Part shown: one piece after another, positions 33,805-43,291 of the stretch | How positions within the stretch are numbered: position 1 is the stretch's first letter | How the letters are laid out: the number at the start of each line of letters is the position of its first letter | Program-made: the position numbers and the translations under genes | Notes under the pieces: model-generated | Told to the model about the DNA's origin: nothing | Seen by the model: the letters and a program-made list of their open reading frames with translations, nothing else | Databases searched by the model: none | DNA from: Gammaproteobacteria bacterium | GTDB taxonomy: Bacteria > Pseudomonadota > Gammaproteobacteria > JAJPIJ01 | Direction: 5' to 3' | Length of the DNA stretch: 64,000 bases | NCBI GenBank assembly: GCA_022071965.1 | Contig: JAJVIQ010000014.1 | Coordinates: 1 to 64,000 of the forward strand

Positions 33805-35456
33805 GATTGTCTGTTGGCGGCAATGTACAGCACGAGGTTCGCTGCACTGCCCGCAACGACGCCGTAGTGCGGAATACGATACGCGGCTCGTCTCAACTGC
33901 GGACTCTGCTCGAGCGCAGACCGAACCTGGGCATCTGAAAGCCCGGTACTCTCCAGTGCGTCCTCATACTCCTGTTGCGCGCGCTTCCTGGCTTCGGCGA
34001 GGACCATTTGACAGCGCGAGAGCGCATGCACTTCCGCGTCGCCCGTGATCTCGATTGGCGCGTATAGCAGGTCCGGATACCGGCCACGCACGGCTGCCAT
34101 GGCGCCGATGCTCATGGTGTTTGGCATACAGGAATACGGGGACAGTTCGCACGTCATATGCGCCTTCTTGCGATGGTAGGCCCATAATGCCTTGCCAATA
34201 AGCATATCCCCTTCGCCGCCGGTCAGCCGCGAGTTGTAATAAGGGGCCGCGAGGCGTGCCAGATCGTACTGGTCCGGCAATGCGCGAGGTACATCGCCGA
34301 GCGCCTTGCGCATCCTGCCGTATGTCCATCGCAACGCGGATTGAATGACGCGCACGGCACCAAGCTTGAGGCGCGCGTGCCGTTGGATCCCAATGTGATC
34401 CTCGAGCTTCTGTCTGGTCAGTCGCAAGAGGTAGTCCAGCCAGAGCGTAACTGCCGCGGGATAGACCTCCGCACCCTCGGTCTCCAGCCAGCGGTGAATG
34501 TCGTGATTCGGCACGCCTTCGACCGTCTGCAGATAGAACTCGCCGGTAATTTTTACTATTGGCCTTACACGCAGCCGATCGACCTCAATGGAATGGAAGC
34601 GCTCCCGCACCTCACGCAACGCATTTGCGAAATACCGGGTACCGAAGTGCCACAACACGGCGTCCCACTTCTTTCCCCGATACGGTCGCCTACGAAATAC
34701 CTCATAGAGGTAATCCACGCTCTCGCGCACTACGCGCTCGGTCTCGCCGGCTTTCGTCTCGTACGGGCGCACCTGATACTCCAGGTCCTGAATCACGTCG
34801 GTGACGATGAGGGCCCACACGGCACCCGCAATGAACGGCACGCTCAGGTCGAGCCCGCCGTCGGCCGAACCCTGATTGAGATTGCGCTGATCCAGGAGGA
34901 AAATGCGGAAAGCCTCCATTCCGATATTACGCAGCGCGAGTTCATAGCTTTGGTGGTATTGGCCAAAGCGGCATGAACCGCATGCACCTGCCGTGAGATA
35001 CACGTACTCGTTCGCGACATTGTCGGCGCCGATTCGATCTGCCTCGGCACGCAGGAAGTTGGCGAGGTTGCCGGTAGTAAAGCTGGTGGGGCAACACTGC
35101 CCGATGTCGGCAAGTTCCCGTCCGACCTGCAGGTCCCGGGTGGAGGGAGCCGGCAGGATCCGGGCCCGGTAACCCATGTTTTCCATGACGCCCTGGATGA
35201 CACGCTCGGCTCGCCAGTGCAGACCCCCGAACAGAATTGTCACCCGGTCCCGATCCGCACGAGTAAAGGGTCTAGGCTTGTAGGCCTGGTAGTGATGACC
35301 GTCGACACCGAAGGTGCCCTTGGCAGCTGGTCTCAAACCGCCATTCGGTGCCGGTATCCGGCGACTTGGTCGCGCTGACAGAGACGCCGAGGTAACAAAA
35401 GGCTCCTCGCGCAGCATGATCCGGCGTGACAAGAGATCGGAGGTCGCCATCGTCAT
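33798..35456 (-). CDS. HgdB-like Fe-S component of activase/reductase system
   Basis: The 552-aa protein resembles the HgdB/2-hydroxyacyl-CoA dehydratase D-like part of activase-related proteins. The cluster cysteines appear in IGQCCPTSFTTGNL and GACGSCRFGQYHQSYE, and a late pair in MTCELSPYSCMPNT. It would receive the electron from the BadF ATPase encoded next. The substrate is unknown; the same fold includes dehydratases, benzoyl-CoA reductases and double-cubane-cluster reductases. ATG 35456 is preceded by AAAGGGGA. The frame also offers an ATG at 35582, which would add 42 residues. It is the first gene of the three-gene operon. Confidence 0.75.
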   Translation of the reverse strand: MTMATSDLLSRRIMLREEPFVTSASLSARPSRRIPAPNGGLRPAAKGTFGVDGHHYQAYKPRPFTRADRDRVTILFGGLHWRAERVIQGVMENMGYRARILPAPSTRDLQVGRELADIGQCCPTSFTTGNLANFLRAEADRIGADNVANEYVYLTAGACGSCRFGQYHQSYELALRNIGMEAFRIFLLDQRNLNQGSADGGLDLSVPFIAGAVWALIVTDVIQDLEYQVRPYETKAGETERVVRESVDYLYEVFRRRPYRGKKWDAVLWHFGTRYFANALREVRERFHSIEVDRLRVRPIVKITGEFYLQTVEGVPNHDIHRWLETEGAEVYPAAVTLWLDYLLRLTRQKLEDHIGIQRHARLKLGAVRVIQSALRWTYGRMRKALGDVPRALPDQYDLARLAAPYYNSRLTGGEGDMLIGKALWAYHRKKAHMTCELSPYSCMPNTMSIGAMAAVRGRYPDLLYAPIEITGDAEVHALSRCQMVLAEARKRAQQEYEDALESTGLSDAQVRSALEQSPQLRRAAYRIPHYGVVAGSAANLVLYIAANRQSC

Positions 35457-35724
35457 ACGCTCATCCCCTTTGCCAGTTGATCGCGTCGATACAATCCTTG
35501 TGGTATCGAACCGCTCGCGGCGCCCGAACTCGTCTGCGAGCGCCGTCCTTATGGCATTCAGGCAAGACCTGAGTCGTCGCATCCAAAGTTGTGGCCTCGG
35601 CCGCGAGAATCGCCGTTGTCCTGCAATGCAGTAACATCATCGGCGCTCGGGTCGGCTCGGCTCCGAGTTCCGATAGCATGACCTGCTGTTGTTCTAAGTA
35701 ACGTGCTTCCTCGAGTGGCGGGCA

Positions 35725-35753
35725 ACTTACAGGTCGCTTACCGTGCGGTTACG
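35725..35753 (-). promoter_or_regulatory. SARP-like operator upstream of the activase operon: GTAA-core repeats at 11-bp steps
   Basis: Read on the minus strand, towards the activase genes, heptamers CGTAACC, GGTAAGC and TGTAAGT lie exactly 11 bp apart. The same GTAA core, spacing and number of repeats occur upstream of the TRAP operon at 42236. A short downstream element GCACGTTACTTAGA resembles GCACTTACTAGA at the TRAP promoter and may hold the -10. The rest of the 492-bp gap 35457-35948 holds the kinase promoter and no clear gene. Confidence 0.65.
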
Positions 35754-35858
35754 ACTTGGTCCAGGACGTCCCAGGCCGGCCGTCTGAAGCAGCAATCGGT
35801 GCCCACTGGTTTGCGGTCGCTTCCTGGCGTCAAGAGTCGGCCGCCGGGGCGGCCCGCC

Positions 35859-35886
35859 TTGACCGGCGACAACCGCTCCCTATCCT
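35859..35886 (+). promoter_or_regulatory. Probable sigma-70 promoter of the kinase gene
   Basis: TTGACC and TATCCT are 16 bp apart, about 65 bp before the kinase ATG. Confidence 0.5.
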
Positions 35887-35948
35887 TTACATATAGGATG
35901 CTGTGTGCTTCGGGGTCCCACGTCCCTAGGCAGCAGAGACGGTTGCCC

Positions 35949-38063
35949 ATGACCGACAAAGTCCGTCGCGACGCCTTGAAACCAGGGCAGTTGGTGCACT
36001 GGTACGAGATCAAGCGTGTCCTGGGTCAGGGTGGCTTCGGTATCACCTATCTGGCACACGACACCAACCTGCACCAGCTTGTCGCCATCAAGGAGTATCT
36101 ACCCACAGAGTTTGCAGTCCGCGAGGCAGACGGCACGGTGCAGCCGCGCTCCGACGCCGATCTCGAGCGTTATCGATTCGGACTCAGCCGGTTCATCGGA
36201 GAGGCACGCACGCTTGCCCGATTTGACCACCCCAATATCGTCCGCGTGATGTCGATATTCGAGGCACGCAATACTGCCTACATGGCGATGCAATATGAGG
36301 ACGGCGAAAATCTACGCGACATACTGGACAGGCGGAAAACACTAAGCGAAGCGGAATTGTTGCAGATCCTGCTGCCGCTGCTGGATGGGCTCGCGCTCGT
36401 ACACGCAGCCGGATTCATCCATCGCGACATACAGCCCGCGAACATATACGTGCGCAACGACGGCAGCCCGGTCCTGCTCGACTTCGGTGCCGCGCGGCAA
36501 TCAGTCGGGCGTACACAAACCATTACCATTCTCGTCTCGCCAGGGTACGCGCCCCTGGAACAGTATTACGCGAGCGGCGGACAGCAGGGACCGTGGACTG
36601 ATATCTACGCCCTTGGCGCCACCATGTATAGAGCGGTGGCGGGAATACCTCCTATCGATGCCATCGAGCGAAGCCAGGGCATACTGGGCAGCACCCGCGA
36701 CATTCTCGTTCCCGCGACCGTGATCGGAAGGAGTCGCTACTCCGCTCGATTTCTCGCTGCCATCGATCACGCTTTGAGATTCGCAGAGAAGGACCGACCA
36801 CAGTCAGTACTGGAATGGCGCAGGGAGCTTTGCGACGATGCCGCCCCCGTCAGGAACTCGGCGACAATGGGTGCGGGCGAAGCCGAAGGGGTTCAGGCCT
36901 CGAAGAGTTCCATAGCACCGGCGAATGGCAGCGCGGGCCGCAGGAAAGCGCTCGGTCTTGCAGCCGCGCTTGTCGGCCTCATCGCCGCATTCACCGCAGG
37001 GACTTTCCTCCGGCGCCCTATTCCGACGGATCACGGATCAGCTACGACTTCGGGCGTCATCATGGAGCTGCGTGCGGAGATTTCACGGCTGCGCGATCGG
37101 GTGGATGAGCTGGACAGGCCGTCGCCAGCAGCTCAGCACCTGCCTCCCACCCCGACTGTTGCAAAAAGGCCGGCGTCCTCCGAGACTGTGGCGGCAGCGA
37201 ACGCCACTCCCGGCGTTCCGACTACCACTGCGGCTACCCTGCCGGGCGGCCGAAGGGCGATTACGCCCAAGGCCCTCGAGGTAGTCTCGACCGCATCGCG
37301 ACAATCCGAGGCTTCCACCGCCGTCTCGCCCTCCGCCGACACGAAAAGCGCCATGGATTTGGAGTCCGCTGACCGCCAGACACCCCCCGCCCGGCCGCAA
37401 GAGATCCCTCTGCCGCCGACGTCGTCCCGGTCAACGTTAGTGCGCTCGGCGTCATCGGCCGCAACGCGGCAAACGGCCAAACGACAGGAGCCTCCTGCGG
37501 AGGTCGCTACCGAATCGGCAGAACCTCCGCAGGCTAGCGCCAGTACCGTGGCATCCCCTGCGGGACGAACGCAGGCATCGGCGTTGACACCCGCGCATGA
37601 ACCGGAGAACTCGAGCGTCGAACCGGAGGCTCCGCCTGCATCACCGGACTCGCAGTTGCAGGGGGCGAAAACTGCATACAAGCGCGGCGACTACCCGCAC
37701 GCATTTGCCACCATGGAACCGCTTGCCCGCAACGGTCAACCCGAAGCCCAGTATTATTTGAGCTTGATGTATGAGACCGGGAGCGGCACGAGCCGCGACA
37801 CCGACCGAGCGACCAGCCTGTTACGCCAGGCTGCGAATGGCGGCATTGTCGAGGCGCAGATGAAACTCGCGCACATGTACGCCGCTGGCCAAGGTGTCCC
37901 AAAGGACCCGTTTTATGCCTACGTCTGGTACGCTGTGGCTGCCTCCACCGGCAGCGCCGCCGCCACTCAGCAACGCGACGCTGCGGCCGACGCCCTGCAA
38001 CCGATGGAACGCCGGCAGGCGGAAGCATTGAGCAGCTCCATACGCGCGCGTATTGATCGCTGA
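35949..38063 (+). CDS. Membrane-anchored Ser/Thr protein kinase with Sel1 repeats
   Basis: The 704-aa protein begins with a Hanks-type kinase domain (about 15-285): glycine loop GQGGFG, VAIKEY lysine, catalytic loop HRDIQPAN and LLDFGAAR. One transmembrane helix follows (LGLAAALVGLIAAFTAG, about residue 330), then a long Pro/Thr/Ala-rich linker and C-terminal Sel1/TPR repeats (AQYYLSLMYETGSG, AQMKLAHMYAAGQG). The usual Lys of the catalytic loop (HRDxKPxN) is Gln here, so activity may be altered. It lies between the activase operon and a lipoprotein gene and could relay an envelope signal. Confidence 0.85.
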   Translation: MTDKVRRDALKPGQLVHWYEIKRVLGQGGFGITYLAHDTNLHQLVAIKEYLPTEFAVREADGTVQPRSDADLERYRFGLSRFIGEARTLARFDHPNIVRVMSIFEARNTAYMAMQYEDGENLRDILDRRKTLSEAELLQILLPLLDGLALVHAAGFIHRDIQPANIYVRNDGSPVLLDFGAARQSVGRTQTITILVSPGYAPLEQYYASGGQQGPWTDIYALGATMYRAVAGIPPIDAIERSQGILGSTRDILVPATVIGRSRYSARFLAAIDHALRFAEKDRPQSVLEWRRELCDDAAPVRNSATMGAGEAEGVQASKSSIAPANGSAGRRKALGLAAALVGLIAAFTAGTFLRRPIPTDHGSATTSGVIMELRAEISRLRDRVDELDRPSPAAQHLPPTPTVAKRPASSETVAAANATPGVPTTTAATLPGGRRAITPKALEVVSTASRQSEASTAVSPSADTKSAMDLESADRQTPPARPQEIPLPPTSSRSTLVRSASSAATRQTAKRQEPPAEVATESAEPPQASASTVASPAGRTQASALTPAHEPENSSVEPEAPPASPDSQLQGAKTAYKRGDYPHAFATMEPLARNGQPEAQYYLSLMYETGSGTSRDTDRATSLLRQAANGGIVEAQMKLAHMYAAGQGVPKDPFYAYVWYAVAASTGSAAATQQRDAAADALQPMERRQAEALSSSIRARIDR

Positions 38064-38172
38064 CCGAACGAAGCATGTCGCCAGACACGGCCAGGTCGCC
38101 GGCGCGACGCGTATGGTCGTTGGGAAGCGTCTATTCTTTTGATGTGCAGTAGATCACGCCGCGAGGACGACC

Positions 38173-38796
38173 ATGGCAGCAACTGGACGGCTCTCCGCTT
38201 CCTGCATCGGCCATTTTGTGGCTGTTTTCTGCCTGTTTACGCTTCCCGGCTGCGCCGGCAGACAACTGGTCAACGATGCTGTTGCCGCCGTGAACGAGGA
38301 GTTTCGGAAGGGCTATGAGGAGGCTCTCGCCACCTCCGGGACCCGAACGTTCCGGACAAATACCCAAAGCGGCATTGCGGCGCTCCGCAGTTGTCTGACG
38401 GGAATGGGTATGCACGTGGTGGATGAGGATGCAGAAGCCGGGTATCTGCGCACATCCGGCCCGGCGCCGTCTCCCCTGGACACGCAAGATTGGCAGAAAG
38501 CCGTCCGCATCGACCAACCTCGCTTCCGGAAGATCCTCGCGGACCATGTGGGATTGCTGGCGTATCTTGTCGGCCTGGAGCCCGAGGGACTCGACGTGAT
38601 CATCAACGGCACCGCCGTACAGAAGCCTTCCGGCGTTGAACTCTCGCTCACGATGCGCACAGCCGAGACGAAGCCTCCTCCGTCAGGCATGCCGCGTCGG
38701 CAGTACCCACCACCATCTGCGGTGCGCATCGGCCTGGACAAGATCTGGAAATGCGTTGACCAGCACATCTCGTCGTCGGCCCGTTCCATACCATGA
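38173..38796 (+). CDS. Lipoprotein of unknown function (207 aa)
   Basis: A signal sequence with lipobox LPGC at about residue 27 marks a lipoprotein. The mature part has no family I recognise; it includes a segment with LRSCLTGMGMHVVDED and a C-terminal cysteine (IWKCVDQHI). It starts about 110 bp after the kinase stop on the same strand and could be co-transcribed with it. Its C-terminal end lies 37 bp from the convergent regulator gene. Confidence 0.65.
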   Translation: MAATGRLSASCIGHFVAVFCLFTLPGCAGRQLVNDAVAAVNEEFRKGYEEALATSGTRTFRTNTQSGIAALRSCLTGMGMHVVDEDAEAGYLRTSGPAPSPLDTQDWQKAVRIDQPRFRKILADHVGLLAYLVGLEPEGLDVIINGTAVQKPSGVELSLTMRTAETKPPPSGMPRRQYPPPSAVRIGLDKIWKCVDQHISSSARSIP

Positions 38797-38833
38797 CTCG
38801 CTGCGACCAGAAAGCGCAAGGCGACAATTCCGG

Positions 38834-41800
38834 CTACGGCGAAGGAGAATTGCGAACGAGGGTCTCATAAATCGCCTGGATCTGCGGTGAAAGCGTACCA
38901 TGCCGTAGCGAACTCTCGTTGCGGCAACGTTCATAGACATTGAGGGCATCGTCCGGCCGCCCCAGCTTTCGGTAGGCAAGCATAAGCGCCCGGTATGGGC
39001 CCTCTGCCTCGCGGTCACGCGCGATAGCCCGTTCGTAACAATCAACAACGCTTTCCGAGTGCCCGGCGCGGTCCAAGAACGAGACGATCTCGGTCAGGCA
39101 TTGCAGAAGCCGGCCACGGAAGCTGTCTCGGCACGTAACAACGCATGGAAAGTCAGATTCGTCTTTCAGAAACGGGCCGGTGTAGCAATCGAACAATTCA
39201 TCGGCGAGTCTCTCGACGAATTGCGGCTCTATCGTCTGTAAAGGGCGGCGGACCAGGGCCTCTATCGCGTTCGCTATCTGCTCGAACTGCCAGGTATCGA
39301 CATGGCATTGTCGCTGGTTGAGGCTCACCCTGCCCTCAGCCAGCAGCACCGCATCCTCGGTACCAAGCATCTTGCGCAATCGATGAAGCGTGATCGTGAA
39401 TGACTTGCGGGCGTACTCTTCATCCACGCGCGGCCAGAGTGTCTCGGCGAGCAGGTCGGCACGTACGTTTCTGCCACCCATGGCAATGAGGACCTTGAGC
39501 AACTCCAGAGGGCGACCCTGCGTTTTTGCAGGCGGCGCCTGAATCTCCTCTCCTACCATCAATCGGAAGTCGCCCAGCGTCGCGATCCGGATCTGCCACG
39601 GCCACCCGGCGACCCTGAGTGGCGGTGACTCCGGAAACAGCTTTCGCGTACGTATGAGGAGGCGCGCGTAGTCAGGGTCAATATCTTCTTCCAGCGCCTC
39701 CAGACACAAGCGTGCCATGACTGCGGGCTGCCACCACAGCACAGGCAAGAAACCGTGCTCACGCCCCAATCCGAAGGCATAACGCAGCGAATTGAGGCCG
39801 GACCGTCTGCGTCCCTCCTCGATGGCAACCGCAGCATAGCTGAGCAGAGTCATGAACTCGAAGAGGGGATTGCCCAGATCACGGGTCAGGCTGTGTAGCC
39901 GCCGCCCCTGCGCAGCCCCTTGGCGCCGGTCACCGCATTCGAACAGTACCTGGACCATTGCCGAGCGACACAGAACCTCCAGGAAAGGGATCCCAAGCTC
40001 TATTGCCACCTCCAGTGCCTCTTTCAGCTCGCGGTAGGCCGTGATGAGATCGCGACGAAGTGCGGCAGTCCAGGCGCAGAGGTAGTGATAGAAGCATTGG
40101 TCGATTCGACGACCGCGCGAAACAACATCATGCCATTGTTCGCATAGCTGTGCGGCCCCTGCGAGATCCCCAGCCGCTAACGCGGCGCTCATGCCGCTGG
40201 CGAGGAGTTGAGTCCGCCACGCCTTGATCTCATGCGTTTGGCACTGGCCAAGCCCATCGCGCACGGAGGCGAGACAAGCCTCGTAACGGCCCGAGAGGGC
40301 GTGGTGCATGGCTTCGGCGGCGCGGAACACCACCACCGCAACGGGAGAAAGCCCGGGACGCGCGATCACCTCGCGCAGTGCGTCTATGACATTTCGCGCG
40401 CGGTCAAGCTCCCCCGTCAGCATCAATCCGATGGCCACCATCGGCTCGATCAAACCGCGCTGGCGCGCGGCGTCGCTCGCCCCGCGCGCAAGCTGCGAAG
40501 CGCGTACCAGCCACACATCCAGGTCGGGATTCGAAGGCTGGCGAAGTATCTGCGACATGAACATGCAATAGCATATTCGTGCCTCCTCGGCACTCAAGAC
40601 ATCCGGGCAGGCCTTCAGGAGGCGGTCGAGTTCGGCGATCCATCTATCTAGCGGAGTCAGGTCATCGAGTTCCGCAAGCAACGTGTTCATCACTCCCACG
40701 CAACTCAGGATCGCCCCCTTGGGATCCACCATATTCGCGGCGACAAACGAGGAGTAGGCCTTCTCGAACCAGCGCCGGCCTGCCCGTGGCGCGCTGCGGG
40801 CGCTCGCGGCACCGGACCAGTACTGCAACCACGGATCTCCCGACACCAATTCTGGTGGCAGATCATCCAGCCAGCGACCCAGCACCTCGTCGCGTCCAGA
40901 ATCAAGCATCGATTCGGAATAGTCCCTCACTGCTGACGCCAGGCGGTCCCATGCCGCGATCTCCGCGAACAAGGCGACGGCGTCCTCGATCCGCCCCGCG
41001 GCCAGGAGTACCTCCGCAGCAGTGCGTTGCTCGTCGGCCAGCTCGCGCGCGTTTCGAGTATCCCTGGCTCGCCTCAACAAGAACTCGCGGAATAGTATGT
41101 GCATTTGATATTCGTGCTCACGGCCATTCTGCTTCTCGGTGACGAAATAGTTGTTCAGCGTGAGGTTTGCCAGCAGGCGTGCGGCATCGGCTTGCCCTGA
41201 TACCGCCTCAGCCATCGGGGCAGTCATCCTCGACAAGTGCGCCGCGCGCAGGAGAAACTCCTGGGTAGTCGGTTCGAAACGATCGAAGATCTCACCGGCC
41301 AGATAATCGAATACTGTCTGGGGCACTTGCGCCATACACCCCTCCGGGGGAAGTGCGCCGTGCCTCCGGCTTTCCAGCATCAGCACCAGCCCCGCGGCCC
41401 ACCCGTCGCTATCCGCACAAAGCCGATTGCAGTTGTCCTCGGTGAGCTTGACCCCGCGCAATGCGGCGAGGTCCGCGATCTCGCTGCCTGTGAAGCGCAA
41501 GTCCGACCAGTCCACGATCTCCAATCGGGTCTGCGCCCGATAACGCGCCATCTGCGCCGGCGGCTCGGACCGCGACAGGATCATCGCGCAGACGCCCGGC
41601 GGCATTTCGTCCAGGCCCGCCATGATGGCTTCCTGCGAGTCGGAATGCGGCGGAAGCTCGTGATAGTTGTCGAACACCAGCACAAATGGGCTCTGTACCC
41701 GATGGTAGAGGTTGCGGAAGAACCGCTTGGCGAAGGCCCCGACACTTTGCACATACTCCGGCGTAAACAGGGGGAGCGGCCGGCCACGCAGGTGCCGATG

Positions 41801-42064
41801 CTTCTCCGCTGTTCGTCCCAGGTAGTGAAACAATGTCGCGGCGTCGATATCCGCTTGGTCGAGCTGATACCAGAGGTAATCGATATCGCGATGCTCCAGA
41901 TAGCTCGAAACCAATGTCGTCTTTCCCGCACCAGCCGGCCCGGAGATCCAGACGACGCCGTGAACGGCTGCCTCATCGAGTCTCTCGAACAGCCGCTCGC
42001 GCATGGCTACCCTGGCCAGCTTGGGCCGAGTTATCTTTGCGAGACTTAGGGTCGTGTCCGACAT
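38834..42064 (-). CDS. MalT-like STAND ATPase regulator with C-terminal BTAD/SARP DNA-binding domain
   Basis: The 1076-aa regulator opens with a MalT-type NTPase: Walker A SGPAGAGKTTL at 41-51, then FVLVFDNYHELPP as Walker B. A long helical TPR-like region follows. The C-terminus (about 820-1076) is not a LuxR helix-turn-helix but a winged-helix plus BTAD domain (IRIATLGDFRLMVG, LLAETLWPRVDEEYARKSFTITLHRLRKML). This suggests ATP-dependent, ligand-gated activation and SARP-style DNA binding. Start MSDTTLSLAKITRPKL is the family's usual beginning. It is divergent from the TRAP operon, whose promoter has GTAA repeats at 11-bp steps. Confidence 0.85.
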   Translation of the reverse strand: MSDTTLSLAKITRPKLARVAMRERLFERLDEAAVHGVVWISGPAGAGKTTLVSSYLEHRDIDYLWYQLDQADIDAATLFHYLGRTAEKHRHLRGRPLPLFTPEYVQSVGAFAKRFFRNLYHRVQSPFVLVFDNYHELPPHSDSQEAIMAGLDEMPPGVCAMILSRSEPPAQMARYRAQTRLEIVDWSDLRFTGSEIADLAALRGVKLTEDNCNRLCADSDGWAAGLVLMLESRRHGALPPEGCMAQVPQTVFDYLAGEIFDRFEPTTQEFLLRAAHLSRMTAPMAEAVSGQADAARLLANLTLNNYFVTEKQNGREHEYQMHILFREFLLRRARDTRNARELADEQRTAAEVLLAAGRIEDAVALFAEIAAWDRLASAVRDYSESMLDSGRDEVLGRWLDDLPPELVSGDPWLQYWSGAASARSAPRAGRRWFEKAYSSFVAANMVDPKGAILSCVGVMNTLLAELDDLTPLDRWIAELDRLLKACPDVLSAEEARICYCMFMSQILRQPSNPDLDVWLVRASQLARGASDAARQRGLIEPMVAIGLMLTGELDRARNVIDALREVIARPGLSPVAVVVFRAAEAMHHALSGRYEACLASVRDGLGQCQTHEIKAWRTQLLASGMSAALAAGDLAGAAQLCEQWHDVVSRGRRIDQCFYHYLCAWTAALRRDLITAYRELKEALEVAIELGIPFLEVLCRSAMVQVLFECGDRRQGAAQGRRLHSLTRDLGNPLFEFMTLLSYAAVAIEEGRRRSGLNSLRYAFGLGREHGFLPVLWWQPAVMARLCLEALEEDIDPDYARLLIRTRKLFPESPPLRVAGWPWQIRIATLGDFRLMVGEEIQAPPAKTQGRPLELLKVLIAMGGRNVRADLLAETLWPRVDEEYARKSFTITLHRLRKMLGTEDAVLLAEGRVSLNQRQCHVDTWQFEQIANAIEALVRRPLQTIEPQFVERLADELFDCYTGPFLKDESDFPCVVTCRDSFRGRLLQCLTEIVSFLDRAGHSESVVDCYERAIARDREAEGPYRALMLAYRKLGRPDDALNVYERCRNESSLRHGTLSPQIQAIYETLVRNSPSP

Positions 42065-42235
42065 GACAACTTTTGCCTTACCCTGAAATAAGAATAGACC
42101 ATGCGGCTGCATGCAAAGGGCCAGTGCCGGCGGCACTTTCCCACGTCCCGCGAGTAACGGCATCCATGCCGTGTTCCGTAGCGCGCCGCCCGCTCGGTAT
42201 CGCGTGGCCCGCCTGGTCTGAGCGGCGATGCTGAC

Positions 42236-42289
42236 CGTAACTCCCCTGTAAGCGTTTCGTAACTACCCTTCCCATGCCGCACTTACTAG
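42236..42289 (+). promoter_or_regulatory. SARP-like operator/promoter of the TRAP operon
   Basis: Heptamers CGTAACT, TGTAAGC and CGTAACT start at 42236, 42247 and 42258, exactly 11 bp apart. A -10-like TACTAG lies at 42284-42289. The neighbouring BTAD regulator is the natural binder. The same repeats occur upstream of the activase operon at 35725. Confidence 0.7.
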
Positions 42290-42334
42290 AGTTCCCGATA
42301 CATGCACATTCGAGCGCTCGATATCCGAGCGACC

Positions 42335-43291
42335 ATGCCAGTGAACGTCAAAGGACTCGTTGACCGTCAAAGGGCCCGCCGCAGGCCGGGTATCGCGACA
42401 GCGCTTGCGGTAGCACTACTCCTTGCTGGTAGTGGCTGTTCGGTCCGTAACTTCGTCAGTGCCCGCCTCGCCGACTCGCTGGCGGACAGCGGAGAGGTTT
42501 ACGCCCAAGACGATGACATAGAACTGGTCGGCGCGGCGACCCCGTTCGGGTTGAAGACCATCGAATCGCTGCTCCTCGCGCAGCCCCAACACCGCGGACT
42601 ACTACTTGCCGCCGCCCGGGGTTTTGCGCAGTACGCCTATATCTATGTCGCGACCCCCGCGGATACAGCGGAGGAGCGCGATATCGGGGCAGCCTATGCG
42701 CAACGTGAACGGGCCAGGCGACTCTACCTGCGGGCCCGCAACTATGGGTTGCGTGGGCTTGAAGTCACGCATCCCGGATTGGGACAGATGCTCCGCCAGG
42801 ACCCAACGGGTGCGGTTGCGCGCGTGGATGCCCATGACGTGGATCTCCTGTACTGGTGTGCCGTCTCATGGGCAGCCGCGATCGCTTTGGCGAAAGACGA
42901 CGCGTTCCTGATCGCCGATCTTCCGCAGACGGATGCACTCATAGACCGGGCGCTGGTGCTGGACGAAGCATTCGATGATGGCGCAATCCACGTCTTCCTC
43001 ATTGGTTACGAGATGGCACGCAAGACTCGTGGCGGCGATGCGGCCGCCACGGCCCGCAAACACTTCGAGCGTGCGGTCGAGCTGTCAGATGGTCTGCGTG
43101 CGGCACCGTACGTCGCACTTGCCGAGTCTGTGGCTGTCGCTGAGCAGAAGCGCGAGGAATTCGAAGAGCTGCTCGAGCGCGCTCTTGCCGTCGATCCTGA
43201 CGCGCGTCCGGAGTGGCGGCTTGCCAATCTCGTGATGCAGCAGCGTGCCCGCTGGCTTTTGGCACGGATCGGGGAACGGTTCGGTGGGTGA
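42335..43291 (+). CDS. TatT-like TPR lipoprotein of a TPAT TRAP transporter
   Basis: The product is a lipoprotein (LLLAGSGC lipobox) followed by an all-helical domain with TPR-like repeats, matching the TatT family (TRAP-associated T component). Known TatT proteins form a trimer that binds the TRAP periplasmic binding protein and may pass hydrophobic ligands to it. The gene order T, P, QM here is that of the Treponema pallidum TPAT locus. ATG 42335 is preferred over ATG 42302 because the latter would start almost at the predicted transcription start. The end overlaps the DctP gene. Confidence 0.82.
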   Translation: MPVNVKGLVDRQRARRRPGIATALAVALLLAGSGCSVRNFVSARLADSLADSGEVYAQDDDIELVGAATPFGLKTIESLLLAQPQHRGLLLAAARGFAQYAYIYVATPADTAEERDIGAAYAQRERARRLYLRARNYGLRGLEVTHPGLGQMLRQDPTGAVARVDAHDVDLLYWCAVSWAAAIALAKDDAFLIADLPQTDALIDRALVLDEAFDDGAIHVFLIGYEMARKTRGGDAAATARKHFERAVELSDGLRAAPYVALAESVAVAEQKREEFEELLERALAVDPDARPEWRLANLVMQQRARWLLARIGERFGG

